A stretch of DNA of 7,176 nt from an uncultured Collinsella sp. (GCA_900552185.1 URYT01000098.1:1-7176), one strand, 5' to 3'; positions 1 through 4,859 are shown, counted from the stretch's first letter. A program made the numbers and translations. The notes: generated by a model from the sequence alone, not told the origin.

Positions 1-431
1 TTGCCGGCGGTGGCGCCGTTCTCGGCCTCAACGCGCATCTCGAGGTTCTTCTTGGTGGAGTCGGTCACGACCTCGCCCAGGAGCTCGGCGAACTTGGCGG
101 CATGCTCGGCCTCCTCGTGGGCAGCCTTTTCCCAGTACAGGCCGATCTCGGGATAGCCCTCGCGATGAGCGACGCGAGCCATGGCCAGGTACATACCGAC
201 CTCAGAGCACTCGCCCTCAAAGTTGGCGCGCAGGTCGGCAACGATGTCCTCAGAGACACCCTCCATCTTGGCGACGCCCACGACGTGCTCGGCGGCCCAC
301 TCGAGCTGGCCCTCCTCCTGCTTCAGGAAACGAGAACCGGGAACGCCGCACTGGGGGCACTTAAAATCCTCGGGCAGCTGGTCGCCGTCGAACTCTTCCA
401 CATAACCGCAAACGGGGCAAACAAACTTCAT
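1..431 (-). CDS. Reverse rubrerythrin (NADH peroxidase type), C-terminus cut by window edge
   Basis: Cytoplasmic non-haem iron protein that in anaerobes reduces hydrogen peroxide with electrons from NAD(P)H carriers. The visible 143 residues begin with a rubredoxin-like iron site made of two Cys pairs (CPVCG, C5/C8; CPQCG, C25/C28). A four-helix ferritin-like di-iron domain follows, with FEGECSEVGMY (about 71-81, E74 a likely ligand) and EEAEH (E107/H110, an ExxH ligand pair). Rubredoxin first and di-iron domain second is the 'reverse' rubrerythrin order, the opposite of classical rubrerythrin. The last ExxH motif and the end of the protein lie beyond base 1. ATG at 431 is supported by a GAAAGGAT-type ribosome binding site about 7 nt upstream and by the rubredoxin motif starting at residue 5. 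It is divergent from the alcohol dehydrogenase operon. Family assignment is strong; physiological substrate and electron donor are inferred. Confidence 0.92.
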   Translation of the reverse strand, partial: MKFVCPVCGYVEEFDGDQLPEDFKCPQCGVPGSRFLKQEEGQLEWAAEHVVGVAKMEGVSEDIVADLRANFEGECSEVGMYLAMARVAHREGYPEIGLYWEKAAHEEAEHAAKFAELLGEVVTDSTKKNLEMRVEAENGATAG

Positions 432-466
432 GATTCGATCCTTTCGATCGATGGCGATTGCGCGCT

Positions 467-497
467 CGTCCGGTCCCGTAAGGGCCCTCTCCGGACG
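467..497 (-). promoter_or_regulatory. Hairpin in the predicted 5' leader of the rubrerythrin gene
   Basis: CGTCCGG (467-473) and CCGGACG (491-497) are perfect 7-bp complements, with a further CCC/GGG pair inside (475-477 and 482-484). The structure lies between the predicted transcription start and the start codon, with its base about 36 nt upstream of the ATG, so it does not cover the ribosome binding site. It could stabilise the messenger or be a protein-binding inverted repeat. No known riboswitch class is recognised. Confidence 0.35.
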
Positions 498-515
498 TGC
501 GTCTTGACGAGTTCT

Positions 516-543
516 ATTATCCATAAATGCAACCAAATGTGAA
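516..543 (-). promoter_or_regulatory. Candidate sigma-70-type promoter for the reverse rubrerythrin gene
   Basis: Read on the minus strand, TTCACA (538-543; 5 of 6 to TTGACA) and GATAAT (516-521; 5 of 6 to TATAAT) are separated by 16 bp. A start near base 509 would give a leader of roughly 78 nt. It lies in the AT-rich intergenic part, as expected. Predicted from consensus only. Confidence 0.5.
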
Positions 544-588
544 GCCTATTAGGAATGATTTTTAATAAAACAATTTTGAGATATGAAG

Positions 589-606
589 ATGTTGATTGAT
601 TAACGA
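589..606. promoter_or_regulatory. Rex-like operator, distal copy
   Basis: The 18-mer ATGTTGATTGATTAACGA fits the Rex redox-repressor consensus described for Gram-positive anaerobes (TTGTTAA-N4-TTAACAA) at 11 of 14 defined positions. Rex senses the NADH/NAD+ ratio and commonly represses alcohol and aldehyde dehydrogenase genes. The site is 82 bp upstream of the alcohol dehydrogenase start codon and upstream of a possible -10 element, TACAAT (636-641), which lacks a convincing -35. Assignment rests on consensus similarity, target genes and the second copy nearby. Confidence 0.4.
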
Positions 607-652
607 TTGGCAGGCCGTCTTTGACCGCCGCTGAGTACAATCGGGCGAGCAA

Positions 653-670
653 ATGTTGACCTATCAACAA
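653..670. promoter_or_regulatory. Rex-like operator, proximal copy overlapping the leader
   Basis: ATGTTGACCTATCAACAA contains a perfect inverted repeat, TGTTGA (654-659) and TCAACA (664-669), around CCTA. It matches TTGTTAA-N4-TTAACAA at 11 of 14 defined positions. It ends 2 bp before the alcohol dehydrogenase ribosome binding site (673-679), where bound repressor would block initiation or elongation. The distal copy lies 64 bp upstream, about six helical turns, so both would face the same side of the DNA. Other palindrome-binding repressors are possible. Confidence 0.5.
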
Positions 671-687
671 ATGAAGGAGTTTCCTTT

Positions 688-1908
688 ATGCATCTAGCCC
701 GTCGTGCCTGGTGCCGAACATATCAGACGGTTTTTCGCATTGCATTGCCGATCCTGCCCTATACCGAGCCGCGCATTTTAGAGCATGCCGAGGATGTGCC
801 CGCGGTGCTTCAAAAGCGCTCGATCCAGAAGGTCCTTATCGTGACGGATCCCGGCATTGCCCGTCTGGGGCTCACGGCACCGCTCGAGACGGCGCTCGCA
901 TGCAGGGGGATTGGCGTTACGGTCTATGTCGAAACGCGTGCAAACCCCATGGTTTCAAACGTGGAAGAAGCGGCGTCCCTGTATCGAGAGAGCGCCTGCC
1001 AGGCCATTATCGGCTTTGGCGGTGGCTCGGCCATGGACTGTGCCAAGGGCGTGGGCGCACGCATTGCGCAGCCAAACAAGCCCATCAACAAGATGCGCGG
1101 CCTGCTGCGGATTCATCGTCGCCTGCCGCTGCTCATCGCCGTTCCCACTACCGCCGGTACGGGAAGCGAAGTCACGCTTGCGGCGGTAATTACCGATGAC
1201 GGGACGCACTACAAATACCCCATTAACGACTTTGTGCTCATCCCGCGTTTTGCAGTCCACGACCCCGAGTTTACGTGCGGCTTGCCCGCTTCCATTACGG
1301 GGCAGACGGGCATGGACGCCCTGACGCATGCCGTTGAGGCCTTTATCGGGCGAAGCACCACGCCCTATACGCGCAAGATGGCGCGACAGGCGGTGCAGCT
1401 TATCCACGACAATTTGCTCGAGGCCTATGAGCATGGTGACGACATGCGCGCTCGTCGCAATATGCTTTCGGCGGCGTATAAGGCGGGCGTTGCGTTTACC
1501 CGCTCCTATGTCGGATATGTGCATGCCATCGCGCACAGTCTGGGCGGCCGATACGGAATTCCGCACGGTTTGGCCAACGCGATCATCCTGCCGCACATGC
1601 TTCGCGCTTATGGTGACGCCGCCGCCCCCAAGCTTGCCGATCTTGCTCGCATGGCGGGCATTACGCCGGCTACCGCGCAGGATAGTCTTGCGGCCGAGGC
1701 CTTTATCGATTGGGTCGACCGCATGAACGAGGCCCTGGGAATCCCCAAATATGTCTCGGGTATTCGCCGCTCCGATATTCCGCAAATGGCGGCCCATGCC
1801 GATGCCGAGGCCAATCCCCTGTACCCCGTTCCACTTTTGATGGACCGCTCGGAGCTCGAGCATATGTACGAGGTCGTCGCGGGTGGTATGTTTGAGGACG
1901 AGAACTAG
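688..1908 (+). CDS. Iron-containing (group III) NAD(P)-dependent alcohol dehydrogenase
   Basis: Cytoplasmic 406-residue dehydrogenase interconverting an alcohol and its aldehyde with NAD(P)(H). The N-terminal Rossmann-like domain holds GGGSAMDCAK (111-120) and PTTAGTGSE (153-161), the cofactor signatures of the family. The C-terminal helical domain supplies the metal ligands: D210 and H214 in GMDALTHAVEA, H279 in YVHAIAH, and H293 in GIPHGLAN. Their spacing matches lactaldehyde reductase FucO, and H283 fits the conserved active-site His. The first 25 or so residues (RRAWCRTYQ...) precede the usual family start and look like a subgroup extension. The ATG has GAAGGAG (673-679) 8 nt upstream. 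It is the first gene of an operon with the aldehyde dehydrogenase, whose ribosome binding site overlaps this stop codon. Two Rex-like sites lie upstream, consistent with redox control. The natural substrate cannot be read from the sequence. Confidence 0.93.
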   Translation: MHLARRAWCRTYQTVFRIALPILPYTEPRILEHAEDVPAVLQKRSIQKVLIVTDPGIARLGLTAPLETALACRGIGVTVYVETRANPMVSNVEEAASLYRESACQAIIGFGGGSAMDCAKGVGARIAQPNKPINKMRGLLRIHRRLPLLIAVPTTAGTGSEVTLAAVITDDGTHYKYPINDFVLIPRFAVHDPEFTCGLPASITGQTGMDALTHAVEAFIGRSTTPYTRKMARQAVQLIHDNLLEAYEHGDDMRARRNMLSAAYKAGVAFTRSYVGYVHAIAHSLGGRYGIPHGLANAIILPHMLRAYGDAAAPKLADLARMAGITPATAQDSLAAEAFIDWVDRMNEALGIPKYVSGIRRSDIPQMAAHADAEANPLYPVPLLMDRSELEHMYEVVAGGMFEDEN

Positions 1909-1917
1909 GAGGGTGCC

Positions 1918-3297
1918 ATGAACACCGAGGAAATTGCGCGCATCGTCGGCGATCAGCGCGCCCACTTTAAGACGCACGCCACGTTTGATGTCGATGCTCG
2001 ACGTCGCGCGCTCGTGAGTTTACGCGATGCGGTGCGGGCCCACGAGGCCGATATCGCTCATGCGCTCAAGACCGATTTGGGAAAGTCGCATGACGAGGCC
2101 TATATGTGCGAGATTGGCACATCGCTTTCCGAGATTCGACATCAGATTGCGCATGTGGCCCGATGGAGTCGTCCGCGCCTGCGTCCGTGCGACCTCGCTA
2201 ACGCCGTGAGCGTGTGCAAAACGCAAACCGTGCCCTATGGCGTCACGCTCATCATGGCGCCCTGGAACTATCCGTTTTTGCTGACTCTCGAGCCGCTCGC
2301 TGGCGCCCTTGCCGCGGGCAATACCGTGGTCATCAAGCCGAGCGCCTATGCTCCGGCATCGAGCGCGGTGCTCAGGCAAATCTGTGATGAGGCATTTGAT
2401 CCGCGCCTGGTGACGGTTGTCGAGGGCGGGCGCGCCGAGAACGAAGCGCTGCTCGATGAGCACTGGGACAAGATCTTCTTTACCGGTAGCGTTCCGGTTG
2501 GCAAGCTCGTCATGGAGCGCGCAAGTAAAAACCTTACGCCCGTGACGCTTGAGCTGGGCGGAAAGAGTCCCTGCATCGTGGATGCGACGGCAAACTTGAA
2601 GGTCGCGGCACGGCGCATCGCCTTTGGTAAATGGCTCAACGTGGGGCAGACCTGCGTGGCGCCCGACTACCTGCTGGTCGATACGCGCGTGCACGACGAG
2701 CTGCTGGGCCTCATCAAGGAGGAGGTCCGTCGCATGTTTGGCGAACATCCACTCGACAATGAGGATTACGGACATATCGTCAACGCCAAGCATTTTGCGC
2801 GTGCGCGCGGGCTGATCGATCCCGATAAGGTCGTGCTTGGAGGTGCCGCGCGCGAGGCTTCGCTCAAGATTGAGCCGACAATTTTGGACGGCGTGGCCCC
2901 CGCTGACGCCGTGATGCAGGAGGAGATCTTCGGTCCCATCTTGCCGGTGCTGACGTTTGAGAGCCTAGACGAGGCCGAAGCGTTTATTACGGATCGTCCG
3001 ACGCCGCTGGCCCTGTATATCTTTAGCCAGGATCGTGCGGTTCAGCAACGCTTTGTGCGCTACGTGCCCTTTGGCGGTGGCTGTGTCAACGACACGATCA
3101 TGCACTTGGCTACGAGCCATATGGGCTTTGGCGGCATGGGCGCGAGCGGTATGGGGCAGTACCATGGACGCGAGAGCTTCGATACGTTTAGCCACAAGAA
3201 GAGTATCGTGAACAAGGCAACTTGGCTGGACGTGCCGTTTCGGTATGCGCCCTACGCAAGCTGGAAGCACAAGTTCGTGCGCATGTTTGTGCATTAG
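1918..3297 (+). CDS. Class-3-like aldehyde dehydrogenase (NAD(P)+)
   Basis: Oxidises an aldehyde to its carboxylic acid with NAD(P)+. At 459 residues it has the compact length of the ALDH3 group. Visible signatures are APWNYP (114-119, oxyanion-hole N117), the cofactor-binding lysine K140 in VIKPSA, FTGS (188-191), the general-base glutamate E212 in ELGGKSP, the catalytic cysteine C246 in NVGQTCVAP, and E336 in EEIFGP. The C-terminal GMGQYHGRESFDTFSH (411-426) is diagnostic of ALDH3. The end (WLDVPFRYAPY...) resembles the basic or amphipathic tails of this class, but no clear membrane span is seen. It starts 9 nt after the alcohol dehydrogenase stop codon, with AGGAGGG (1907-1913) overlapping that stop, so the two are almost certainly co-transcribed and probably translationally coupled. 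The pair likely handles the same aldehyde. Substrate chain length is unknown. Confidence 0.94.
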   Translation: MNTEEIARIVGDQRAHFKTHATFDVDARRRALVSLRDAVRAHEADIAHALKTDLGKSHDEAYMCEIGTSLSEIRHQIAHVARWSRPRLRPCDLANAVSVCKTQTVPYGVTLIMAPWNYPFLLTLEPLAGALAAGNTVVIKPSAYAPASSAVLRQICDEAFDPRLVTVVEGGRAENEALLDEHWDKIFFTGSVPVGKLVMERASKNLTPVTLELGGKSPCIVDATANLKVAARRIAFGKWLNVGQTCVAPDYLLVDTRVHDELLGLIKEEVRRMFGEHPLDNEDYGHIVNAKHFARARGLIDPDKVVLGGAAREASLKIEPTILDGVAPADAVMQEEIFGPILPVLTFESLDEAEAFITDRPTPLALYIFSQDRAVQQRFVRYVPFGGGCVNDTIMHLATSHMGFGGMGASGMGQYHGRESFDTFSHKKSIVNKATWLDVPFRYAPYASWKHKFVRMFVH

Positions 3298-3305
3298 AAA
3301 AGGGC

Positions 3306-3339
3306 GCAGGTAATACGAACAAGTGTTCCTATTACCTGC
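3306..3339. terminator. Long palindrome, candidate bidirectional terminator of the dehydrogenase operon
   Basis: GCAGGTAATA (3306-3315) and TATTACCTGC (3330-3339) are perfect 10-bp arms. Inside them, after one C-C mismatch, GAACA (3317-3321) pairs with TGTTC (3324-3328), leaving AG as the loop centre. It starts 9 nt after the aldehyde dehydrogenase stop codon. On the plus strand it is followed by ATTTTGCGTT. On the minus strand it is followed by GCCCTTTT, so it could stop transcription both ways. Its centre is an exact LexA box, so the DNA may serve two purposes. Confidence 0.6.
3316..3329. promoter_or_regulatory. LexA/DinR (SOS) box
   Basis: CGAACAAGTGTTCC matches every defined position of the Gram-positive SOS box CGAACRNRYGTTYC (core GAAC-N4-GTTC). 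LexA holds such sites until DNA damage activates RecA. The box overlaps the predicted -35 of the promoter reading into the 27-codon gene and sits 87 bp before its start codon. An accidental match as the centre of a terminator hairpin is the main alternative. Confidence 0.6.
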
Positions 3340-3354
3340 ATTTTGCGTTAGACT
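3326..3354 (+). promoter_or_regulatory. Candidate SOS promoter for the small membrane peptide gene
   Basis: TTCCTA (3326-3331) and TAGACT (3349-3354, fitting the TAnnnT pattern of actinobacterial -10 elements) are 17 bp apart. The LexA box covers the first four bases of the -35, the classic repressor placement. The start of transcription would fall near base 3361. The -35 is weak (3 of 6), so this is tentative. Confidence 0.35.
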
Positions 3355-3360
3355 ACTGTT

Positions 3361-3390
3361 ATGGAGCACGGATGGGCCAACTCCCTTTAG
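3361..3390 (+). CDS. Possible leaderless leader peptide of 9 residues
   Basis: ATG at 3361 opens a nine-codon frame (MEHGWANSL) ending in TAG at 3388-3390. There is no ribosome binding site before it, but the predicted transcription start falls at or next to its ATG, and leaderless messages are frequent in actinobacteria. Its stop codon forms the loop of the hairpin that hides the next ribosome binding site, so ribosomes translating it would open that hairpin. It may be chance: the frame is very short. Confidence 0.2.
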   Translation: MEHGWANSL

Positions 3391-3401
3391 AAGGGATTTG
3401 G
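3377..3401 (+). promoter_or_regulatory. Hairpin sequestering the ribosome binding site of the small peptide gene
   Basis: TCCCTT (3382-3387) pairs perfectly with AAGGGA (3391-3396) around the 3-nt loop TAG. After one C-T mismatch, CCAA (3377-3380) pairs with TTGG (3398-3401). The right arm contains the purine-rich ribosome binding site (AGAAGGG, 3389-3395) and stops 1 nt before the start codon at 3403. Translation-blocking stems of this type are common in type I toxin messages. Confidence 0.55.
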
Positions 3402-3402
3402 T

Positions 3403-3486
3403 ATGAACGTAAGCGATGTTATTTCGTTATTGGCGTTGTTGATTGCGGCTATCGAACTCGGTCTGTTTATCGGCCGAATGAAATAG
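3403..3486 (+). CDS. 27-residue single-span membrane peptide, possible SOS-induced type I toxin
   Basis: ATG at 3403 opens a 27-residue frame ending in TAG at 3484-3486. The peptide begins MNVSDVISLLALLIAAIELG, continues through LFIG and ends RMK. This gives a short polar N-terminus with one acid, a hydrophobic helix of about 17-18 residues (roughly 7-24) with a single internal Glu, and a basic tail, so one N-out/C-in membrane span is predicted. The form is that of small holin-like or Fst/TxpA-type toxins of Gram-positive bacteria, but similarity is by size and pattern only. AGAAGGG (3389-3395) is 7 nt upstream and lies inside a hairpin. An exact LexA box sits 87 bp upstream, suggesting damage-induced expression as for E. 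coli TisB. A possible antisense promoter lies downstream. A benign small membrane protein is the alternative. Confidence 0.55.
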   Translation: MNVSDVISLLALLIAAIELGLFIGRMK

Positions 3487-3536
3487 CCGCCCCCGCGTAA
3501 GCGAAGACGGCCACTTCTCACGATGAAAACGTGTAT

Positions 3537-3573
3537 CGGAGTTGGCAAGACCCGCGGCAACGGGTGCCATCCG
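3537..3573. other. Bulged 13-bp hairpin downstream of the small peptide gene
   Basis: Three stacked stems share one axis: CGGA/TCCG (3537-3540 with 3570-3573), TGGC/GCCA (3543-3546 with 3566-3569) and ACCCG/CGGGT (3550-3554 with 3561-3565). Bulges fall only on the left side and the loop is six nucleotides. No T-run follows on either strand, so it is not an obvious terminator. It would be the 5' end of the proposed antisense RNA, or a 3' stabiliser of the peptide message. Confidence 0.45.
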
Positions 3574-3722
3574 TGTTCCTATCTTATCTGCAAGCGTTCT
3601 GTCGCGCAAGCGTTGAGGCAAACGATTGAAGGACGCAGACAGGATGTATTTGTGTCCGCACGGGACCGTAGACTTCTCAATAAGGTTACACACCGGTTTA
3701 TCCGGCCGTTAGAGGAGCTGCT

Positions 3723-4049
3723 ATGTACGAGCCTTCGCGTGTTCTTCTGTCATTTCACATTGCAGGATTTCAGTATGCCGATGGCGCCTTGGTCCTGGGC
3801 GATCTTAAAGCGGGCGATAAGCTGACGCTGTGTGCCGAGCGCGATAATCCCCATGACCCCGAGGCAGTTGCGATCTACTATGGCAAGACCAAACTTGGCT
3901 ACGTTCCGGGAAACGAGGTCGGCCCACTGTCCTTGATGATGTATTACGGCCACGAGGACGTATTTGAGGCCCGCGTGCAACAGGTTGCTCCCGAGCGCAG
4001 CCCGTGGCACCAGGTGCGCGTTGGCCTCTATGTGGTGGATGCTCGCTAG
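3723..4049 (+). CDS. Stand-alone HIRAN-domain protein
   Basis: A 108-residue protein that is almost entirely one HIRAN domain. Diagnostic segments are FHIAGFQYADG (11-21), LKAGDKLTL (28-36), the strongly conserved ERDNPHDPEAVAIYYG (39-54) and KLGYVPGNE (57-65). HIRAN domains form a small beta-barrel that in eukaryotic HLTF and Rad5 binds the 3' end of single-stranded DNA at stalled forks; bacterial stand-alone versions are poorly characterised and often sit near DNA-processing genes. There is no signal peptide or membrane span. The ATG is chosen because AGAGGAG (3711-3717) lies 5 nt upstream and the domain begins within ten residues. The stop is 18 nt before the next small gene, so the two probably share a transcript. 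DNA binding is inferred from the family; the cellular role is unknown. Confidence 0.85.
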   Translation: MYEPSRVLLSFHIAGFQYADGALVLGDLKAGDKLTLCAERDNPHDPEAVAIYYGKTKLGYVPGNEVGPLSLMMYYGHEDVFEARVQQVAPERSPWHQVRVGLYVVDAR

Positions 4050-4067
4050 TCGGTATGGGAGACTGCC

Positions 4068-4247
4068 ATGTTTGATGACGATGACCTGTTCGATCTGACA
4101 GACGATCCGTTTGAGTGGGATACGCTACTCGATGACGATGAGTTGGAGCAGGGCCGTAGGAAACGGCAGGACAAGAACGCCCAGGGTGATGCGTCGAAAA
4201 AGAAAGACAAACGCCGCCGCGGACTGTTCGGCGGGCTCTTTGGATAA
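4068..4247 (+). CDS. Small charge-split protein, function unknown
   Basis: ATG at 4068 opens a 59-codon frame ending in TAA at 4245-4247. Residues 1-28 hold 14 acidic and no basic residues (four Asp at 3-6, three at 22-24), with Phe, Trp and Leu between them. Residues 30-51 hold 12 Lys or Arg against three Asp. The last eight residues are GLFGGLFG, a glycine-phenylalanine tail. It is likely disordered or folds by joining its two halves; acidic peptides mixed with aromatics can also mimic DNA. TGGGAG (4056-4061) is 6 nt upstream of the ATG. It lies 18 nt after the HIRAN gene and 66 nt before the phosphoesterase gene on the same strand. I do not recognise a family. Its position inside the gene run and its proper ribosome binding site argue that it is real. 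Confidence 0.65.
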   Translation: MFDDDDLFDLTDDPFEWDTLLDDDELEQGRRKRQDKNAQGDASKKKDKRRRGLFGGLFG

Positions 4248-4313
4248 CCGCCGCATCGCTGTGTCTGTATACTTAGCACGAGTTTGACGCGTTACGAAAT
4301 GAGGGCATAGACG

Positions 4314-4859
4314 ATGATGTGGTTTACCGCCGACCTGCACCTGGGCGATACGAATATCTTGCACGATATGGATCGACCGTTTGATTCGGTCGAGGAGATG
4401 AACCGCAAGGCCATCGATGCCATCAATGAGTGCGTGGCTGCGGACGACCGCCTCTATATCCTGGGAGACTTTACGTATCGCTTGCCCATGGCGGAGGCGG
4501 TGCGCCTGCGCGAGCGTATCGAATGCCAGAACGTAACGCTCATCCGTGGTAACCATGACGGCGACTGGGAAGATCCAGCTGCGCCCCAAATCTGGGATGA
4601 CGTGCGCGATTATCTGGAAGTCGCTCCCGGTTACGCCAAAGGCCATCGCCTGGTAATGAGCCACTACCCCATGCTCAGCTGGAATGGAAAGGCGCGTGGC
4701 GCCATCATGCTGCACGGGCATATCCACAGCAGGGGAGACCGCACCAACGCGCGCAACCGCGATCGCGAGCGCCCTATCTTTCGCTACGATGTTGGTCTTG
4801 ATGCCAACGAGTATAGGCCCGTAAACCGAGACCAGATTCTTAGCTTCTTTGGGTTATAG
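4314..4859 (+). CDS. Small calcineurin-like metallophosphoesterase
   Basis: A 181-residue cytoplasmic protein with the full two-metal phosphoesterase motif set: D7 and H9 in TADLHLGD, D52 in LGDF, N80 and H81 in RGNHD, H117 in MSHYP, and H136 and H138 in HGHIHS. The N-terminal pattern with DRPFDSVEEMN matches a compact bacterial subgroup of predicted phosphoesterases with no cap domain or signal peptide. No ligand is missing, so it should hydrolyse a phosphomonoester or diester; the substrate is not known. Two ATG codons sit side by side (4314 and 4317); the first is preferred because GAGGG (4301-4305) is 8 nt before it. A TATACT (4268-4273) upstream could be a -10, but no good -35 is visible, so it may be transcribed with the HIRAN and charge-split genes. 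The inverted repeat at 4860 begins on the next base after the stop codon. Confidence 0.88.
   Translation: MMWFTADLHLGDTNILHDMDRPFDSVEEMNRKAIDAINECVAADDRLYILGDFTYRLPMAEAVRLRERIECQNVTLIRGNHDGDWEDPAAPQIWDDVRDYLEVAPGYAKGHRLVMSHYPMLSWNGKARGAIMLHGHIHSRGDRTNARNRDRERPIFRYDVGLDANEYRPVNRDQILSFFGL

Larger units (their letters stand above)
3304..3574 (-). ncRNA. Hypothetical antisense RNA across the small peptide gene
   Basis: On the minus strand TTGCGC (3604-3609) and TAAGAT (3581-3586) are 17 bp apart, each 4 of 6 to consensus, predicting a start near 3574. A transcript from there would begin exactly with the bulged hairpin at 3537-3573, run through the whole peptide gene, its ribosome binding site and its leader, and could end at the palindrome (3306-3339), which on this strand is followed by GCCCTTTT. 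Length would be about 270-280 nt, near that of known type I antitoxin RNAs such as RatA. No direct evidence of transcription exists. Confidence 0.25.
3323..3592. repeat. Imperfect direct repeat bracketing the small peptide gene
   Basis: GTGTTCCTATTACCTGCA (3323-3340) recurs as GTGTTCCTATCTTATCTGCA (3573-3592): 17 of 18 bases match once a TC insertion is allowed. GCGTT also follows both copies, 4 and 1 nt later. The first copy is the right half of the LexA palindrome; the second lacks the left half and contains the proposed antisense -10. The copies are about 250 bp apart and enclose the peptide gene. Confidence 0.4.

Noticed and set aside
102..542. 146-codon plus-strand frame opposite the reverse rubrerythrin
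   Set aside because: The minus strand encodes the rubredoxin and ferritin-like motifs; this frame is its shadow.
621..641. TTGACC (621-626) and TACAAT (636-641) as a promoter for the alcohol dehydrogenase
   Set aside because: The spacing is only 9 bp. TACAAT may still be a -10, but no -35 at 16-18 bp is convincing, so it is not listed as a promoter.
955..1977. 340-codon open frame on the minus strand across the alcohol dehydrogenase gene
   Set aside because: It lies opposite a gene with complete active-site motifs; long open antisense frames are expected in GC-rich coding DNA, and its translation shows no recognisable domain.
2020..2793. 257-codon minus-strand frame across the aldehyde dehydrogenase gene
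   Set aside because: Shadow of a well-supported gene; low-complexity His/Arg-rich translation and no ribosome binding site.
3427..3693. 88-codon minus-strand frame across the small peptide gene
   Set aside because: Composition not like the neighbours, no ribosome binding site, no recognisable motif. A non-coding antisense RNA is the more plausible minus-strand product.
3523..3825. 100-codon plus-strand frame starting in the gap and running into the HIRAN gene
   Set aside because: No ribosome binding site, no domain, and it overlaps the HIRAN gene by 103 bases in another frame. The same interval is better explained by RNA structure.
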